A stretch of DNA of 59,989 bases from Listeria goaensis. GTDB lineage: Bacteria > Bacillota > Bacilli > Lactobacillales > Listeriaceae. The notes below the pieces were generated by a model. It made no database searches. It worked only from the letters and a program-made list of their open reading frames with translations, and was not told the origin of the DNA. The first letter of the stretch is position 1; each line of letters opens with the position of its first letter. The stretch lies in the NCBI RefSeq assembly GCF_900186125.1, contig NZ_FYBQ01000013.1, positions 1 to 59,989 of the forward strand, in the 5' to 3' direction. Both the position numbers and the translations under genes were made by a program. Below are positions 10,647 to 19,693 of this stretch, in pieces.

Positions 10647-10760
10647 TGCAGTGAAACTAAAAGGGCTAAGCCCGCATGAAGACTACACGTGCATGAGCGA
10701 AAGCGAGTTCAGACCCACAAACGCCCCCAAAAAAATCCCAACCCAATGGAGGAACTGAAA

Positions 10761-11378
10761 ATGGCAAGGAAATTTATAGAGGATTTAGATACTGTCATCA
10801 AAAATGACCCGGCGACGCGCAAACGAATCGATGCTTTTTTCACAAATGCAGGGGTCCACGCTATCTGGATTTACCGTGTGGCACATTTTTTCTATCAACA
10901 TAATATGATTGTGTTGTCGAAGATGCTATCACAATTTGCGCGGTTTATGACAAATATTGAAATTCACCCTGGGGCTGTGATTGGCAGACGCTTGTTTATT
11001 GACCACGGGGCGGGGGTTGTCATTGGGGAGACGGCTGAACTTGGAACGGACGTGATTTTGTTTCATGGTGTTACACTTGGCGGGACGGGAAAAGATACAG
11101 GGAAGCGGCATCCGACGGTTCGAAACGGGGTGCTGATTTCAGCGGGCGTTAAAATACTTGGGCCTGTTGAAGTTGGTACGGAAGCAAAAATAGGGGCTGG
11201 AGCTGTTGTTTTAAAGGATGTTCCACCGTGTGCGACAGTAGTCGGAATTCCTGCAAAAGTGGTGCGGCTAAACGGGCGCACAGTGGCGCATACAGAGCCA
11301 AACTTGGAAAGCCTTTTTGAAAGAATCGAACAGTTAGAAGAAAAAATAGCGAAATTTGAACGAGGAGCTGGTGAATAA
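10761..11378 (+). CDS. cysE: Serine O-acetyltransferase CysE
   Basis: CysE makes O-acetylserine from serine and acetyl-CoA, the first step of cysteine synthesis. I start at the ATG at 10761, after TGGAGGAACTG, giving 205 residues; a longer frame to 10689 lies inside the repeat region and is unlikely. The C-terminal half is a left-handed beta-helix of hexapeptide repeats with the family signature [12 protein letters not shown] and the HGVTLGGTG loop. It is shorter at the N-terminus than E. coli CysE, as usual in Firmicutes. The stop is 1 nt before cysS, under the same T-box. Confidence 0.96.
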   Translation: MARKFIEDLDTVIKNDPATRKRIDAFFTNAGVHAIWIYRVAHFFYQHNMIVLSKMLSQFARFMTNIEIHPGAVIGRRLFIDHGAGVVIGETAELGTDVILFHGVTLGGTGKDTGKRHPTVRNGVLISAGVKILGPVEVGTEAKIGAGAVVLKDVPPCATVVGIPAKVVRLNGRTVAHTEPNLESLFERIEQLEEKIAKFERGAGE

Positions 11379-11379
11379 G

Positions 11380-12795
11380 ATGTCTTTGCAAATTTATAAT
11401 ACGTTGACGCGTGAAAAGGAGATTTTCAAACCGATAAATGATGGGAAAGTAAAAATGTATGTCTGCGGACCGACTGTGTACAACTATATCCACATTGGGA
11501 ATGCGCGGCCGATTATTGTGTTTGACACGGTGCGCCGGTATTTCACGTATCGCGGGTATGATGTGCAGTTTGTATCGAATTTCACGGATGTGGATGATAA
11601 GTTGATTCGCGCGGCGGAGGAGCTCAAGCTTACGGTTCCGGAAGTGGCGGATAAATTTATTGGCGCGTATTTTGATGATGTCGACCAGCTAAACGTGGCG
11701 AAAGCGACGGTGAATCCTCGTGTGACGGAAAATATGGATGAAATTATTGATTTTATTTCGGCACTCATTGAAAAGGGCTTTGCGTATAAGTCTGGCGGGG
11801 ACGTGTATTACCGCACGAAAAAATTTGATGGCTACGGGAAATTATCGCATCAGCCGCTGACGGAGCTTCAGATGGGCGCGCGAATTGAGGCGAATGAATT
11901 GAAAGAAGACCAGCTTGATTTTGTTCTTTGGAAAAGTGCGAAACCAGGCGAGATTTTTTGGGAGAGTCCGTTTGGCAAGGGGCGTCCGGGCTGGCATATT
12001 GAGTGCTCGACGCTTGCACGCAAATATTTAGGCGACACGATTGATATCCACGCAGGCGGTCAAGATTTGATTTTCCCACATCACGAGGATGAAATTGCGC
12101 AATCGGAAGCGTTAACGGGCAAAACTTTTGCGAATTACTGGATGCATAACGGCTTTTTAAACATTGATGGGGAAAAAATGTCGAAGTCGCTTGGGAATTT
12201 TATTACGCTACATGACGTTTTAGAGGACCATGACCCGAATGTGATTCGGTTTTTCATGCTTTCTGTTCATTACCGCAGACCGATTTCGCTTAGCGATGCG
12301 ACACTAAATGATGCGGAAAATGGGCTCGAACGCCTGCGGACGACGTATCACAATTTGGACTACCGGATTCAGTCGGTGGAGGAAGATTTTAGCGACGCGG
12401 AGCACAAAGAAGAATGGCTTGAGCAACTTACGGAGCTAAAAATGCAATTTGAAGATGAAATGGATGATGATTTTAATACGGCGAATGCGATTACAGCTTT
12501 TCATGAGCTTGCTAAACGCGCGAATATTTATTTGACACGTGACCACGTTTCGGTGACTGTTTTACGTGAGTTTTATAGCATGATGCGTTTGTTTGCAGAA
12601 GTTTTAGGGGTTCGCCTTGCGGGAACTTCGGCAGCCACGCTTGATGACGCTGAAATTGATGCCCTCATTGAGGAACGCTTACAAGCACGAAATGAGCGAA
12701 ACTTCGCGCGCGCCGATGAAATTCGTGATTTGCTCAAAGAAAAAGAGATTATTTTGGAAGACACAGCACACGGTACGCGCTGGAAACGAGGGTAA
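11380..12795 (+). CDS. cysS: Cysteinyl-tRNA synthetase
   Basis: This enzyme charges tRNA-Cys. The ATG at 11380 follows CGAGGAGCTG and leaves 1 nt after cysE, giving 471 residues. The HIGH region is [14 protein letters not shown] and the KMSKS motif is [10 protein letters not shown]. The zinc ligands include the Cys of YVCGPT and the HIECS segment with the later HHEDE. The C-terminal helical domain binds the anticodon. Control by the upstream T-box links its level to tRNA-Cys charging. Confidence 0.97.
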   Translation: MSLQIYNTLTREKEIFKPINDGKVKMYVCGPTVYNYIHIGNARPIIVFDTVRRYFTYRGYDVQFVSNFTDVDDKLIRAAEELKLTVPEVADKFIGAYFDDVDQLNVAKATVNPRVTENMDEIIDFISALIEKGFAYKSGGDVYYRTKKFDGYGKLSHQPLTELQMGARIEANELKEDQLDFVLWKSAKPGEIFWESPFGKGRPGWHIECSTLARKYLGDTIDIHAGGQDLIFPHHEDEIAQSEALTGKTFANYWMHNGFLNIDGEKMSKSLGNFITLHDVLEDHDPNVIRFFMLSVHYRRPISLSDATLNDAENGLERLRTTYHNLDYRIQSVEEDFSDAEHKEEWLEQLTELKMQFEDEMDDDFNTANAITAFHELAKRANIYLTRDHVSVTVLREFYSMMRLFAEVLGVRLAGTSAATLDDAEIDALIEERLQARNERNFARADEIRDLLKEKEIILEDTAHGTRWKRG

Positions 12796-12798
12796 GAA

Positions 12799-13200
12799 AT
12801 GGCGAAGGTGAAAGACTACAAACAGCTGAACGGCCTTGCGCTCGCGTACATGGGCGATGCGGTTTACGAGCAACATATTCGGCTCTACTTATTAAAACTA
12901 GGGAAAACAAAACCCAATCAGTTGCAAAAAAAAGCGACGGAATTTGTTTCGGCGAAAGGGCAGGCAAAAGTTTTAAACACGCTCTTAGAACGCGGCTTTT
13001 TAACGGAAGACGAAACGGCTGTTTATAAACGCGGTCGCAATGCGAAATCCTACTCGCTACCTAAAAACACAGATGCGGCGACATACAATTTATCGAGCGC
13101 ATTTGAGGCGGTCATTGGTTATTTGTATTTGGGTGAGGAAGAAAATCGGCTTATGGAATGGCTAGATGCGGCAGTTCAGATTATCGAGGAGGGGAACTAA
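12799..13200 (+). CDS. mrnC: Mini-ribonuclease 3 (MrnC)
   Basis: Mini-III is an RNase III-like nuclease without a dsRNA-binding domain; it trims 23S rRNA precursor ends. The 133 residues are the usual length. [13 protein letters not shown] (about 14-26) matches the RNase III catalytic signature with its Asp, and [14 protein letters not shown] holds the second acidic cluster. It begins 3 nt after cysS and abuts rlmB, the order seen across Bacillales. Confidence 0.94.
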   Translation: MAKVKDYKQLNGLALAYMGDAVYEQHIRLYLLKLGKTKPNQLQKKATEFVSAKGQAKVLNTLLERGFLTEDETAVYKRGRNAKSYSLPKNTDAATYNLSSAFEAVIGYLYLGEEENRLMEWLDAAVQIIEEGN

Positions 13201-13201
13201 T

Positions 13202-13948
13202 ATGGAACAAAATGAAGAATGGATTGGCGGCAGAAACCCTGTACTCGAAGTGCTCCGTTCAGGTCGCGACATTCATAAAATTATTATTTCAGAAGGCTCG
13301 CAAAAAGGAGTCATGAAACAAATTATTGGCCTTGCCAAAGAGCGACACGTGGAAGTGCGTTTTGTCCCAAAAGCAAAGGTTGATAAAGTAGTACCGGGTT
13401 CAAATCAAGGTGTGGCGGCGCAAATTGCGGCGTATCGCTACTTTGAGTTAGAAGATTTATTTCGCGCAGCGGAACAAAAAGATGAGTTGCCATTTTTCAT
13501 TATTCTTGATGAACTGGAAGATCCACATAACTTGGGCTCGATTATGCGTACAGCTGATTCTGTAGGGGCGCACGGGATTATTATTCCGAAACGCCGTTCA
13601 GTAAGCTTGACGCAAACAGTGGCGAAGGCTTCAACAGGTGCGATTGAATATGTTCCCGTTGTGCGCGTGACGAACATTACGAAAACGATGGAAGACTTGC
13701 AAAAAAGAGGTTTATGGATTTTTGGTACGGATGCGTCTGGCAGCAGTGACTACCGCACGATGGATGCGGATTTGCCGCTCGCGCTTGTGATAGGCAGTGA
13801 AGGCCGCGGAATGAGTCGCCTTGTGCGCGAAAAATGTGACTTCCTGATTCACTTGCCAATGGTCGGAAAAGTAACGTCTTTAAATGCATCGGTCGCAGCT
13901 AGTATTTTGCTCTATGAAGTTTATAGGAAGAGAAATCCACTGGAATGA
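13202..13948 (+). CDS. rlmB: 23S rRNA 2'-O-methyltransferase RlmB (TrmH family)
   Basis: This SPOUT-class methyltransferase uses SAM to methylate a guanosine ribose in 23S rRNA. I start at 13202 after GAGGAGGGG, giving 248 residues. An N-terminal L30e-like RNA-binding domain (1-80) is followed by the knotted domain with EDPHNLGSIMRTADSVG, VIGSEGRGMS and LNASVAASILLYE, which form the SAM site. It overlaps the next gene by 4 nt. Confidence 0.94.
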   Translation: MEQNEEWIGGRNPVLEVLRSGRDIHKIIISEGSQKGVMKQIIGLAKERHVEVRFVPKAKVDKVVPGSNQGVAAQIAAYRYFELEDLFRAAEQKDELPFFIILDELEDPHNLGSIMRTADSVGAHGIIIPKRRSVSLTQTVAKASTGAIEYVPVVRVTNITKTMEDLQKRGLWIFGTDASGSSDYRTMDADLPLALVIGSEGRGMSRLVREKCDFLIHLPMVGKVTSLNASVAASILLYEVYRKRNPLE

Positions 13949-14457
13949 ACCGCGTTTTGCTGGTTGATGGCTATAATGTAATCGGTGCATGGCCTGAACT
14001 TGCTCGTCTAAAAGATTATGACCTCGAAGCAGCGAGAAATACTCTTATCGCCTGGATGGCAGAATACAAAAGTTATACAGGCTACCGCGTAGTAATCGTA
14101 TTTGATGCACAATATGTGCGCAAAGTGGAGCGGAAAATAACACGAAATAAAGTAGAAATTGTTTTTACAAAAGAAGATGAGACTGCGGACGAATATATTG
14201 AACGAAAAGCAATTGAATGGAAAAACGCTAAAACGCAAATTATGGTCGCAACAAGTGATTATACGGAGCAGTGGGCGATTTTTGGGCAAGGCGCGTTACG
14301 AATTTCCTCACGCGAATTGCTTTTTGAAATTCAAGAAATGAGCCGTACAATTGACCGGAAAATGAAACGGATTCGTGCCGAAATGCCAAAATCAAAGCTG
14401 GATTTAGATTCTGAAACAATAAAACGCTTAGAAATGTGGCGCAGAGGCGAAAAATAA
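13945..14457 (+). CDS. rae1: Ribosome-dependent mRNA endonuclease Rae1 (YacP, NYN domain)
   Basis: YacP was shown in B. subtilis to be Rae1, which cuts mRNA in the ribosomal A site. The 170-residue NYN (PIN-like) domain opens with VLLVDGYNVIGAWPEL, whose Asp and Asn start the catalytic cluster. Further acidic residues lie in VIVFDAQ and in EDETADEYIE, and VATSDYTEQ is the fourth NYN motif. It overlaps rlmB by 4 nt. Family assignment is firm; the cleavage role is carried over from the B. subtilis protein. Confidence 0.9.
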   Translation: MNRVLLVDGYNVIGAWPELARLKDYDLEAARNTLIAWMAEYKSYTGYRVVIVFDAQYVRKVERKITRNKVEIVFTKEDETADEYIERKAIEWKNAKTQIMVATSDYTEQWAIFGQGALRISSRELLFEIQEMSRTIDRKMKRIRAEMPKSKLDLDSETIKRLEMWRRGEK

Positions 14458-14460
14458 AGG

Positions 14461-14490
14461 TTGACGATGCGGGAGTGAACTCTGTATAAT
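14461..14490 (+). promoter_or_regulatory. sigH promoter
   Basis: TTGACG (14461-14466) and TATAAT (14485-14490) have an 18-bp spacer. The site lies immediately after the rae1 stop and 35 nt before the sigH start. Confidence 0.8.
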
Positions 14491-14524
14491 AAAGCAAAAT
14501 CTTTAGCAAAGGAGCCAAATCGAA

Positions 14525-15127
14525 TTGACGAAAGAACAAAATCAGGAAATGGATTTGCTGACACTTGCTAGAGGAGGAAACACGGAAGCGCTTGAATATT
14601 TCTTTGATAAGTATCAAAGCGTGGTTTACTGGAAAGCGACCCAATATTTTTTGCAGGGTGCCGACCGTGAAGATTTAATTCAAGAAGGCATGATTGGGCT
14701 TTTTAAAGCTATTCGGGATTACAATCCGGAGAAAGCGGCTTCGTTTAAATCATTTGCAGAAATTTGTATTAATAGGCAGCTTTTATCGGCGGTCAAGCGC
14801 GGGGCACGAAAGAAAAATAATCCGCTTAATCAATCGATTTCTCTTGACACACCAATGAGCTCGGACGATGAGCTAGACTGGACGCTCATCGATGTCATCT
14901 CGGAAAAGCAAGCGGAAACCCCGGAAGATTTTTTAATCAAAAATGAAGATTTTACAAATGTTGCAAAGAAGCTCGAGGCGCTCACGAGTGAATTCGAGCG
15001 AAATGTTTTGAAGCAGTATTTAGAGGGAAAAAGTTATCATGAAATGGCGGTAGCTTTTAAGGTGAAGGAGAAAGCAATCGATAATGCTTTGCAGCGCATC
15101 AAACGAAAGATGACGAAAGACTTATGA
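14525..15127 (+). CDS. sigH: RNA polymerase sigma factor SigH
   Basis: SigH is an alternative sigma-70-family factor; in Listeria it has roles in stress and competence genes. The start is the TTG at 14525 after AAAGGAG, giving 200 residues. Region 2 spans about 25-95, with DREDLIQEGMIGLFKAI in 2.2 and SFKSFAEICINRQL in 2.3-2.4. Region 4 (about 150-195) carries EGKSYHEMAVAFKVKEKAIDNALQRIKRK as its helix-turn-helix. It has its own promoter at 14461-14490. Confidence 0.93.
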   Translation: MTKEQNQEMDLLTLARGGNTEALEYFFDKYQSVVYWKATQYFLQGADREDLIQEGMIGLFKAIRDYNPEKAASFKSFAEICINRQLLSAVKRGARKKNNPLNQSISLDTPMSSDDELDWTLIDVISEKQAETPEDFLIKNEDFTNVAKKLEALTSEFERNVLKQYLEGKSYHEMAVAFKVKEKAIDNALQRIKRKMTKDL

Positions 15128-15161
15128 ACGGCTTTATGGCAGTTTTGTCACAAAAATTCGT

Positions 15162-15190
15162 TTGACTTGAACTTTATGAGATGATATATT
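15162..15190 (+). promoter_or_regulatory. rpmG-secE promoter
   Basis: TTGACT (15162-15167) and TATATT (15185-15190) have a 17-bp spacer. A hairpin AGTCTT/AAGACT (15204-15220) would lie at the 5' end of the RNA. Confidence 0.75.
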
Positions 15191-15254
15191 TATAGAGATG
15201 CAAAGTCTTCTAATAAGACTACGCAAATGAGAGTAGCGGAGTTGACGGAAGCAT

Positions 15255-15404
15255 ATGAAGAAAAAAACATCACTTGCTTGTAGCGAGTGCGGTTCAAGAA
15301 ATTATTCAATTAGTGCCAGTGGTTCGCATAAACAAGTTCGTTTAGAGGTTAAGAAATTTTGCCGGCACTGTAATAAACACACTTTACATCGAGAAACAAA
15401 ATAG
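15255..15404 (+). CDS. rpmG: Ribosomal protein L33 (RpmG)
   Basis: This is a 49-residue protein of the 50S subunit. The sequence starts [18 protein letters not shown] and ends KHTLHRETK. It keeps four cysteines (C9, C12, C36, C39) in two CxxC pairs, so it is the zinc-binding form, which in B. subtilis-like genomes is replaced by a Zn-free paralogue under zinc starvation. The position before secE is the standard one. The ribosome site is ACGGAAG, 5 nt before the ATG. Confidence 0.94.
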   Translation: MKKKTSLACSECGSRNYSISASGSHKQVRLEVKKFCRHCNKHTLHRETK

Positions 15405-15424
15405 TTTTAATTGGAGGTTTAAAC

Positions 15425-15604
15425 ATGTCTGCGATTTCAAGATTTTTTAAAAACGTGACGTCTGAAATGCGAAAAGTGACTTGGCCAACTAGAAAAGAAT
15501 TGACAAGTTACACGGTAACAGTTGTCATTACGGTTATTTTATTTGCTGTATTCTTTATGCTGTTAGACTTTGGAATTGAACAGCTTATTCAACTTATTCT
15601 GTAA
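15425..15604 (+). CDS. secE: Preprotein translocase subunit SecE
   Basis: SecE is the small clamp subunit of the SecYEG channel. The 59 residues show the family layout: a cytoplasmic amphipathic helix with EMRKVTWPTRKEL (about 14-26), then one membrane helix at about 30-55. The ATG at 15425 follows GGAGGTTT. It is co-transcribed with rpmG from the promoter at 15162. Confidence 0.94.
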   Translation: MSAISRFFKNVTSEMRKVTWPTRKELTSYTVTVVITVILFAVFFMLLDFGIEQLIQLIL

Positions 15605-15627
15605 TGCTGGGCAATTTTAAAAATTAA

Positions 15628-15636
15628 TGGTATAAT
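15628..15636 (+). promoter_or_regulatory. Extended -10 promoter ahead of nusG
   Basis: TGGTATAAT at 15628-15636 is a full extended -10 element; no clear -35 is seen. Transcription would begin near 15643, only about 7 nt before the hairpin at 15650. Confidence 0.6.
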
Positions 15637-15649
15637 ACTACTTGTGATG

Positions 15650-15676
15650 AAACCCGAGTGAATCCGGGTTTTTTGT
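15650..15676 (+). terminator. Terminator-like hairpin between secE and nusG
   Basis: AAACCCG (15650-15656) pairs with CGGGTTT (15665-15671) and is followed by TTTTTG. It could end the rpmG-secE message, or act as a 5' hairpin or attenuator on the nusG transcript. Confidence 0.7.
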
Positions 15677-15732
15677 TTTGGCTGAATCGAAAACAAAGGA
15701 GGATGGTGACAAAAGGTGTCGCCAACTAACAA

Positions 15733-16266
15733 ATGGAAAAAAATTGGTATGTCGTCCACACTTACTCGGGCTATGAAAATAAAGTAAAAGCTAACTTGGA
15801 AAAACGTGTTGAATCAATGGGCATGTCGGATAAAATCTTCCGCGTTATTGTCCCAGAAGAAGATGAAACAGAAGTGAAAAATGGTAAAACAAAAACGATT
15901 AAACGTAAAGTATTCCCAGGTTATGTGCTTGTTGAAATCGTGATGACAGATGACTCTTGGTACGTTGTTCGTAATACACCGGGCGTTACGGGATTCGTTG
16001 GTTCCGCTGGTTCAGGCTCAAAACCAACAGCCCTTTTACCTGAAGAAGCTGATCGCATTCTGAAGAGCATGGGCATGATGGATAAACTGCTTGATGCTGA
16101 CTTTGAAATTGGTGAAACGGTTATGGTTAAAGAAGGTCCGTTTGCTGATTACTCTGGTAAAGTCGACGAAATGGATATGGATAAAGGTAAAGCAAAAGTT
16201 ATGGTCAACATGTTCGGTCGGGAAACTCCGGTTGAAGTTGATTTCAATCAGATTGAGAAAATTTAA
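15733..16266 (+). CDS. nusG: Transcription elongation/termination factor NusG
   Basis: NusG binds RNA polymerase at the clamp, aids pausing or processivity and couples to the ribosome. The 177 residues consist of the NGN domain (1-110, starting EKNWYVVHTYSGYENKV) and the KOW domain (about 125-177, with VKEGPFADYSGKV). A stop codon sits just before the ATG in frame, which fixes the start, yet the only strong ribosome site (AAAGGAGG, 15695-15702) is 30 nt away and instead faces a tiny frame at 15703-15729. NusG may thus rely on coupling or on the weaker AAAGGTG at 15713. Confidence 0.96.
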   Translation: MEKNWYVVHTYSGYENKVKANLEKRVESMGMSDKIFRVIVPEEDETEVKNGKTKTIKRKVFPGYVLVEIVMTDDSWYVVRNTPGVTGFVGSAGSGSKPTALLPEEADRILKSMGMMDKLLDADFEIGETVMVKEGPFADYSGKVDEMDMDKGKAKVMVNMFGRETPVEVDFNQIEKI

Positions 16267-16273
16267 TTGGAAG

Positions 16274-16304
16274 GCGCAGTTCCGTTTTGGAGCTGTGTTT
16301 TTTT
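16274..16304 (+). terminator. Terminator after nusG
   Basis: A 10-bp stem with G-U pairs (16274-16283 with 16289-16298) and a 5-nt loop runs into a T tract. It ends the core block and precedes the accessory island. Confidence 0.75.
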
Positions 16305-16334
16305 GTTAAAAAATAATGTTTTTGACGTAACCGT

Positions 16335-16356
16335 GAAAATTTATGAAAAAATTTTC
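16335..16356. promoter_or_regulatory. 22-bp palindrome upstream of the Ig-repeat protein gene
   Basis: Perfect 8-bp arms GAAAATTT and AAATTTTC flank a 6-bp spacer. It lies about 150 bp before the surface-protein start, in the 235-bp gap after nusG. It could be an operator, or simply AT-rich chance. No clear SigA promoter is visible in this gap. Confidence 0.4.
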
Positions 16357-16501
16357 TAAACTGTAGTTTTTTTATCGAAAATTAGCTAAAAAAGTTTTTG
16401 CAATCCGTTGTAAGATTATTTGTGAAGGTAGTGAATGAAAAAGGAGGGAAATAAGTTTTAAAGGAGTTCACTAAATAATTTTTCGCAATCAGGAGGAGAA
16501 A

Positions 16502-19500
16502 ATGAAAAAGAAACAAATTTTGAAAAAAGGTGCTGTGGCGCTTGTTGCATTTAATGTATTAGCGTCTACAGCTTTAACAGCAATACCAGCAACTGTAAGT
16601 GCGGCGGAATCTACTAGCCCGCAAGTACGCTCGACAGTTGTTACACCAGTGAATATTCTTAAAAACCCAACTTTTACAGCGAATGCAATAGGATTTGATG
16701 ACTGGACGCCTGCGTATAATGATCAAGTTATTACAGGTGGCATGAGTAAAGATAGCTCAGGATCATTTATTTTTGAATCTGGACAATCGACAGTAAAACA
16801 AATTACTGGTGGATTACGCTTTTGGTCGTATGGAGGTAAGGGAACACTTACACAGAAAGTTCATGTTATTAAAGGTGAAACATATCGTTTAAGTGCAATT
16901 GTTAAAGATACTGGTAGCATACTAGATGCAGGAGCTGACTTTTATTATAAAGTTGGTGAAACAGAAGTTCATAAAGCAGCTAAAGAAATCGGGACATTTA
17001 ATTATGACTATACTGCACCTGCAACAGGTGACATTGACGTGATGATTGGGATGGCACGTGGTGGAAATATTGGTGTTAATACCGCAAGTATGTCATTGAC
17101 TGATTTATCATTTAAAAATACAGATGTTACACCACCAGAAGTACCGACAATTAATCCGATTTATACAGATGCCAACCTTGCGACAGGTAAAGCAGAGCCA
17201 AATACAACAGTCATTTTAACAACGGAAGATAATCAAGTTGTTAAAGGTGATGTAGATGCAGATGGTAACTATTCCGTTCTGTTACCGCGCCAAATTATGG
17301 GACATGTTGTGACTGTTGCAAACCAAGATATTGCAGGGAATATTAGTGATGTAACGACTTCCTTACCTGTACGACAAGGGGAATTAAGTAAGCCAATCAT
17401 TAATGCGGTGACAAATGATACTACGGTTGTTAGCGGGGAAGCTGATTTAGCTGTTAATGTAAATGTTAAAGTTATTAAAGAAGATGGTACTGAAAAAGCA
17501 TACGTAGGAAATACAGATAATAGCGGACATTACTCAGTAGAAATTGCTAAACCTGAATATGGTGATAAAGTTCAAGTTGTGACTTCAGGAAATGGTAAAG
17601 TAAGTCCTGTAGGAGAAACGACTGTTATAGATGCGATTAAACCAGCCGCACCAATTGTAGAAGATGTTTATACAGATACTGTTGAAATTAAAGGTCAAGG
17701 AACTTATGGTAACAAAGTGGAAGTTACGTTACCAACAGGTGCACTAGATCCAGTTTCAGTTTCAGCTGATGGAACATTCAACATTGAAATTCCAGCACAA
17801 GCTGAAGGTGCTAAAATTAGTATTGCTCAAATTAAACCATCTGGACTAAAAGGTGATGCGACAGTTAAGACTGTTCAACCTGGTGATTTACCGCAACCTA
17901 TCATTAGTGAAATTACAGATCAATCTACAAAAATCGAAGGAACAGCTACACCAAACGCTGATTTTAAAATTATTGTAAAAGATCAAGATGGTACTGCTGT
18001 TAAAAATCCGTACATTGGAACAGTGGATTCAACAGGTAAATTCTCAATTTTGGTAGATAAATTATTGCCGACATATACAGTTACAATGACATTATCGAAA
18101 GGTGAACAAGTCAGCAAAGAAAAAGTTGTACAAGTTAAAGATGTGACAGCTCCAGCTACTCCGGTAGTGAAAGACATTTCAGCAGATGATAAAACGATTA
18201 CTGGTACTGGTGAGGCTGGTACGACAGCGATTGCTAAAGTGAATGGTCAAGAAATTGGACGTGCTACAGTTGCTGAAAATGGACAGTTCCAAATTGCAAT
18301 CTCTCAACAAGCTGAAAATGCGGTTATTAGTGTAGTGCTTGAAGATGCAGCTAGTAATGTTTCGCAAGCAGTAACAAAAACAGTGACTCGTTCAACTAAA
18401 TTTGATTTAACGGTTCCAGAAACACTAACTGTTGGAACAAGCACATTTAGCGGAACATACGGTGCTGGTATTTCTAAAGTGCGTCTATTTGTTAACGGCA
18501 CAGTTGTTTCACAAGCTACGACAAGTAATGGTACTTATACGTTTAATAATATTGATAAATTTATTGTGTCTGCAACGGATATTGTGGAAGTAGTCGGCGT
18601 AGATAGTAAATATGCTCCAGTTAAAAAAGTACAGGTTGCACTAAAAGGAAACTTAATTAAAGTCCTTATACCGGATACTTACAGCTACGGGGCAAGTCAA
18701 TTAACAGGTCAATATGATGACAGTGCTTATAAAATCCGTCTAATTGTTAACGGAGAAATTAAAGCGCAAGCGACAGTAGATGCTTCAACACATAAATTTA
18801 CTTTTAATAATGCTTCAAGCTTAATTACAAGCCCATCTGATACTGTTGAAGTGGTGGCTGTGAATAAGCAGTATGCAGAAATTTATCGCGCGCCGGTCGA
18901 TGTGGAAAATTCGACAGCGAATGCGCTGACTGTAGAATCTTACGAAATGGGAAGTACTACTTTAGCGGGAACATATGGTTCAGGAATTTCTAAAGTACGT
19001 CTTGCTATTGACGGGAAAATTGTTGCACAAGCTATTAACAATAATGGCACATACACATTCAATAATGTAGATAAACTGATTACTTCTAACCAAGCTAAAG
19101 TTGAAGTGGTAGCAGTCAACTCTCTTTATCAAGAGGTTAGCCGTAAACCAGTTGAACTAAAAGGGACATTATACACGTTAACAGCTAACACATACAATGC
19201 TGGTGATACAGTGTTAAGTGGAACATACGGGGAAGGCATTTTGAAAGTGCGTTTATTTGTGAACGGTGTAGTGAAGGCACAGGCAACAATGGATGAAGCA
19301 ACACATAAGTTTACATTTAACAATGCAGGAAGCTTTATTGTAGGTCCATCTGATAAAGTTGAAATTGTAGCGGTTAATTCGCAATATGTTGAAGTGAAGC
19401 GACTAACAGTAAACGTTGTTAATGCGGCTGAATTAAATGCGCTAACAGTTGATAGTGCATATAAAATTGGTGCAGATACATTAACAGGAACATACGGGAC

Positions 19501-19687
19501 ATTAGGCTCTAAAGTACGTCTGTTTGTAAATGGAGTTGTGAAGCGCCAAGCGGATGTAGCGGACGGAAAATATACTTTTTCTAACCTAAAAGCCCTAGGA
19601 ATTGCTTCTGCAGATAAAGTTGAAGTAGTTTTAGTGAATGCGGCTTATCAAGAAATTAATCGCGTTACAGTAAATGTTGTAGAATAA
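16502..19687 (+). CDS. Secreted Ig-like repeat protein
   Basis: This is a 1061-residue exported protein. Residues 1-35 form a signal peptide (KKK start, hydrophobic core, cleavage near VSAA). Residues about 50-210 look like a carbohydrate-binding jelly-roll module (NILKNPTF start, YRLSAIVKDTG). Five bacterial Ig-like domains begin near 212, 296, 379, 462 and 549, the first with a PPEVPTI-type opening. Then five repeats of about 85 residues (634, 717, 806, 889, 976) share KVRLFVNG and a VEVVAVN-type strand, as in Listeria Ig-like repeat proteins. I see no LPXTG, GW, LysM or SLH anchor, so it is secreted or held through the repeats. Ligand unknown; an adhesin or matrix protein for the adjacent polysaccharide is my guess. 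Confidence 0.85.
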   Translation: MKKKQILKKGAVALVAFNVLASTALTAIPATVSAAESTSPQVRSTVVTPVNILKNPTFTANAIGFDDWTPAYNDQVITGGMSKDSSGSFIFESGQSTVKQITGGLRFWSYGGKGTLTQKVHVIKGETYRLSAIVKDTGSILDAGADFYYKVGETEVHKAAKEIGTFNYDYTAPATGDIDVMIGMARGGNIGVNTASMSLTDLSFKNTDVTPPEVPTINPIYTDANLATGKAEPNTTVILTTEDNQVVKGDVDADGNYSVLLPRQIMGHVVTVANQDIAGNISDVTTSLPVRQGELSKPIINAVTNDTTVVSGEADLAVNVNVKVIKEDGTEKAYVGNTDNSGHYSVEIAKPEYGDKVQVVTSGNGKVSPVGETTVIDAIKPAAPIVEDVYTDTVEIKGQGTYGNKVEVTLPTGALDPVSVSADGTFNIEIPAQAEGAKISIAQIKPSGLKGDATVKTVQPGDLPQPIISEITDQSTKIEGTATPNADFKIIVKDQDGTAVKNPYIGTVDSTGKFSILVDKLLPTYTVTMTLSKGEQVSKEKVVQVKDVTAPATPVVKDISADDKTITGTGEAGTTAIAKVNGQEIGRATVAENGQFQIAISQQAENAVISVVLEDAASNVSQAVTKTVTRSTKFDLTVPETLTVGTSTFSGTYGAGISKVRLFVNGTVVSQATTSNGTYTFNNIDKFIVSATDIVEVVGVDSKYAPVKKVQVALKGNLIKVLIPDTYSYGASQLTGQYDDSAYKIRLIVNGEIKAQATVDASTHKFTFNNASSLITSPSDTVEVVAVNKQYAEIYRAPVDVENSTANALTVESYEMGSTTLAGTYGSGISKVRLAIDGKIVAQAINNNGTYTFNNVDKLITSNQAKVEVVAVNSLYQEVSRKPVELKGTLYTLTANTYNAGDTVLSGTYGEGILKVRLFVNGVVKAQATMDEATHKFTFNNAGSFIVGPSDKVEIVAVNSQYVEVKRLTVNVVNAAELNALTVDSAYKIGADTLTGTYGTLGSKVRLFVNGVVKRQADVADGKYTFSNLKALGIASADKVEVVLVNAAYQEINRVTVNVVE

Positions 19688-19693
19688 AAGAAG

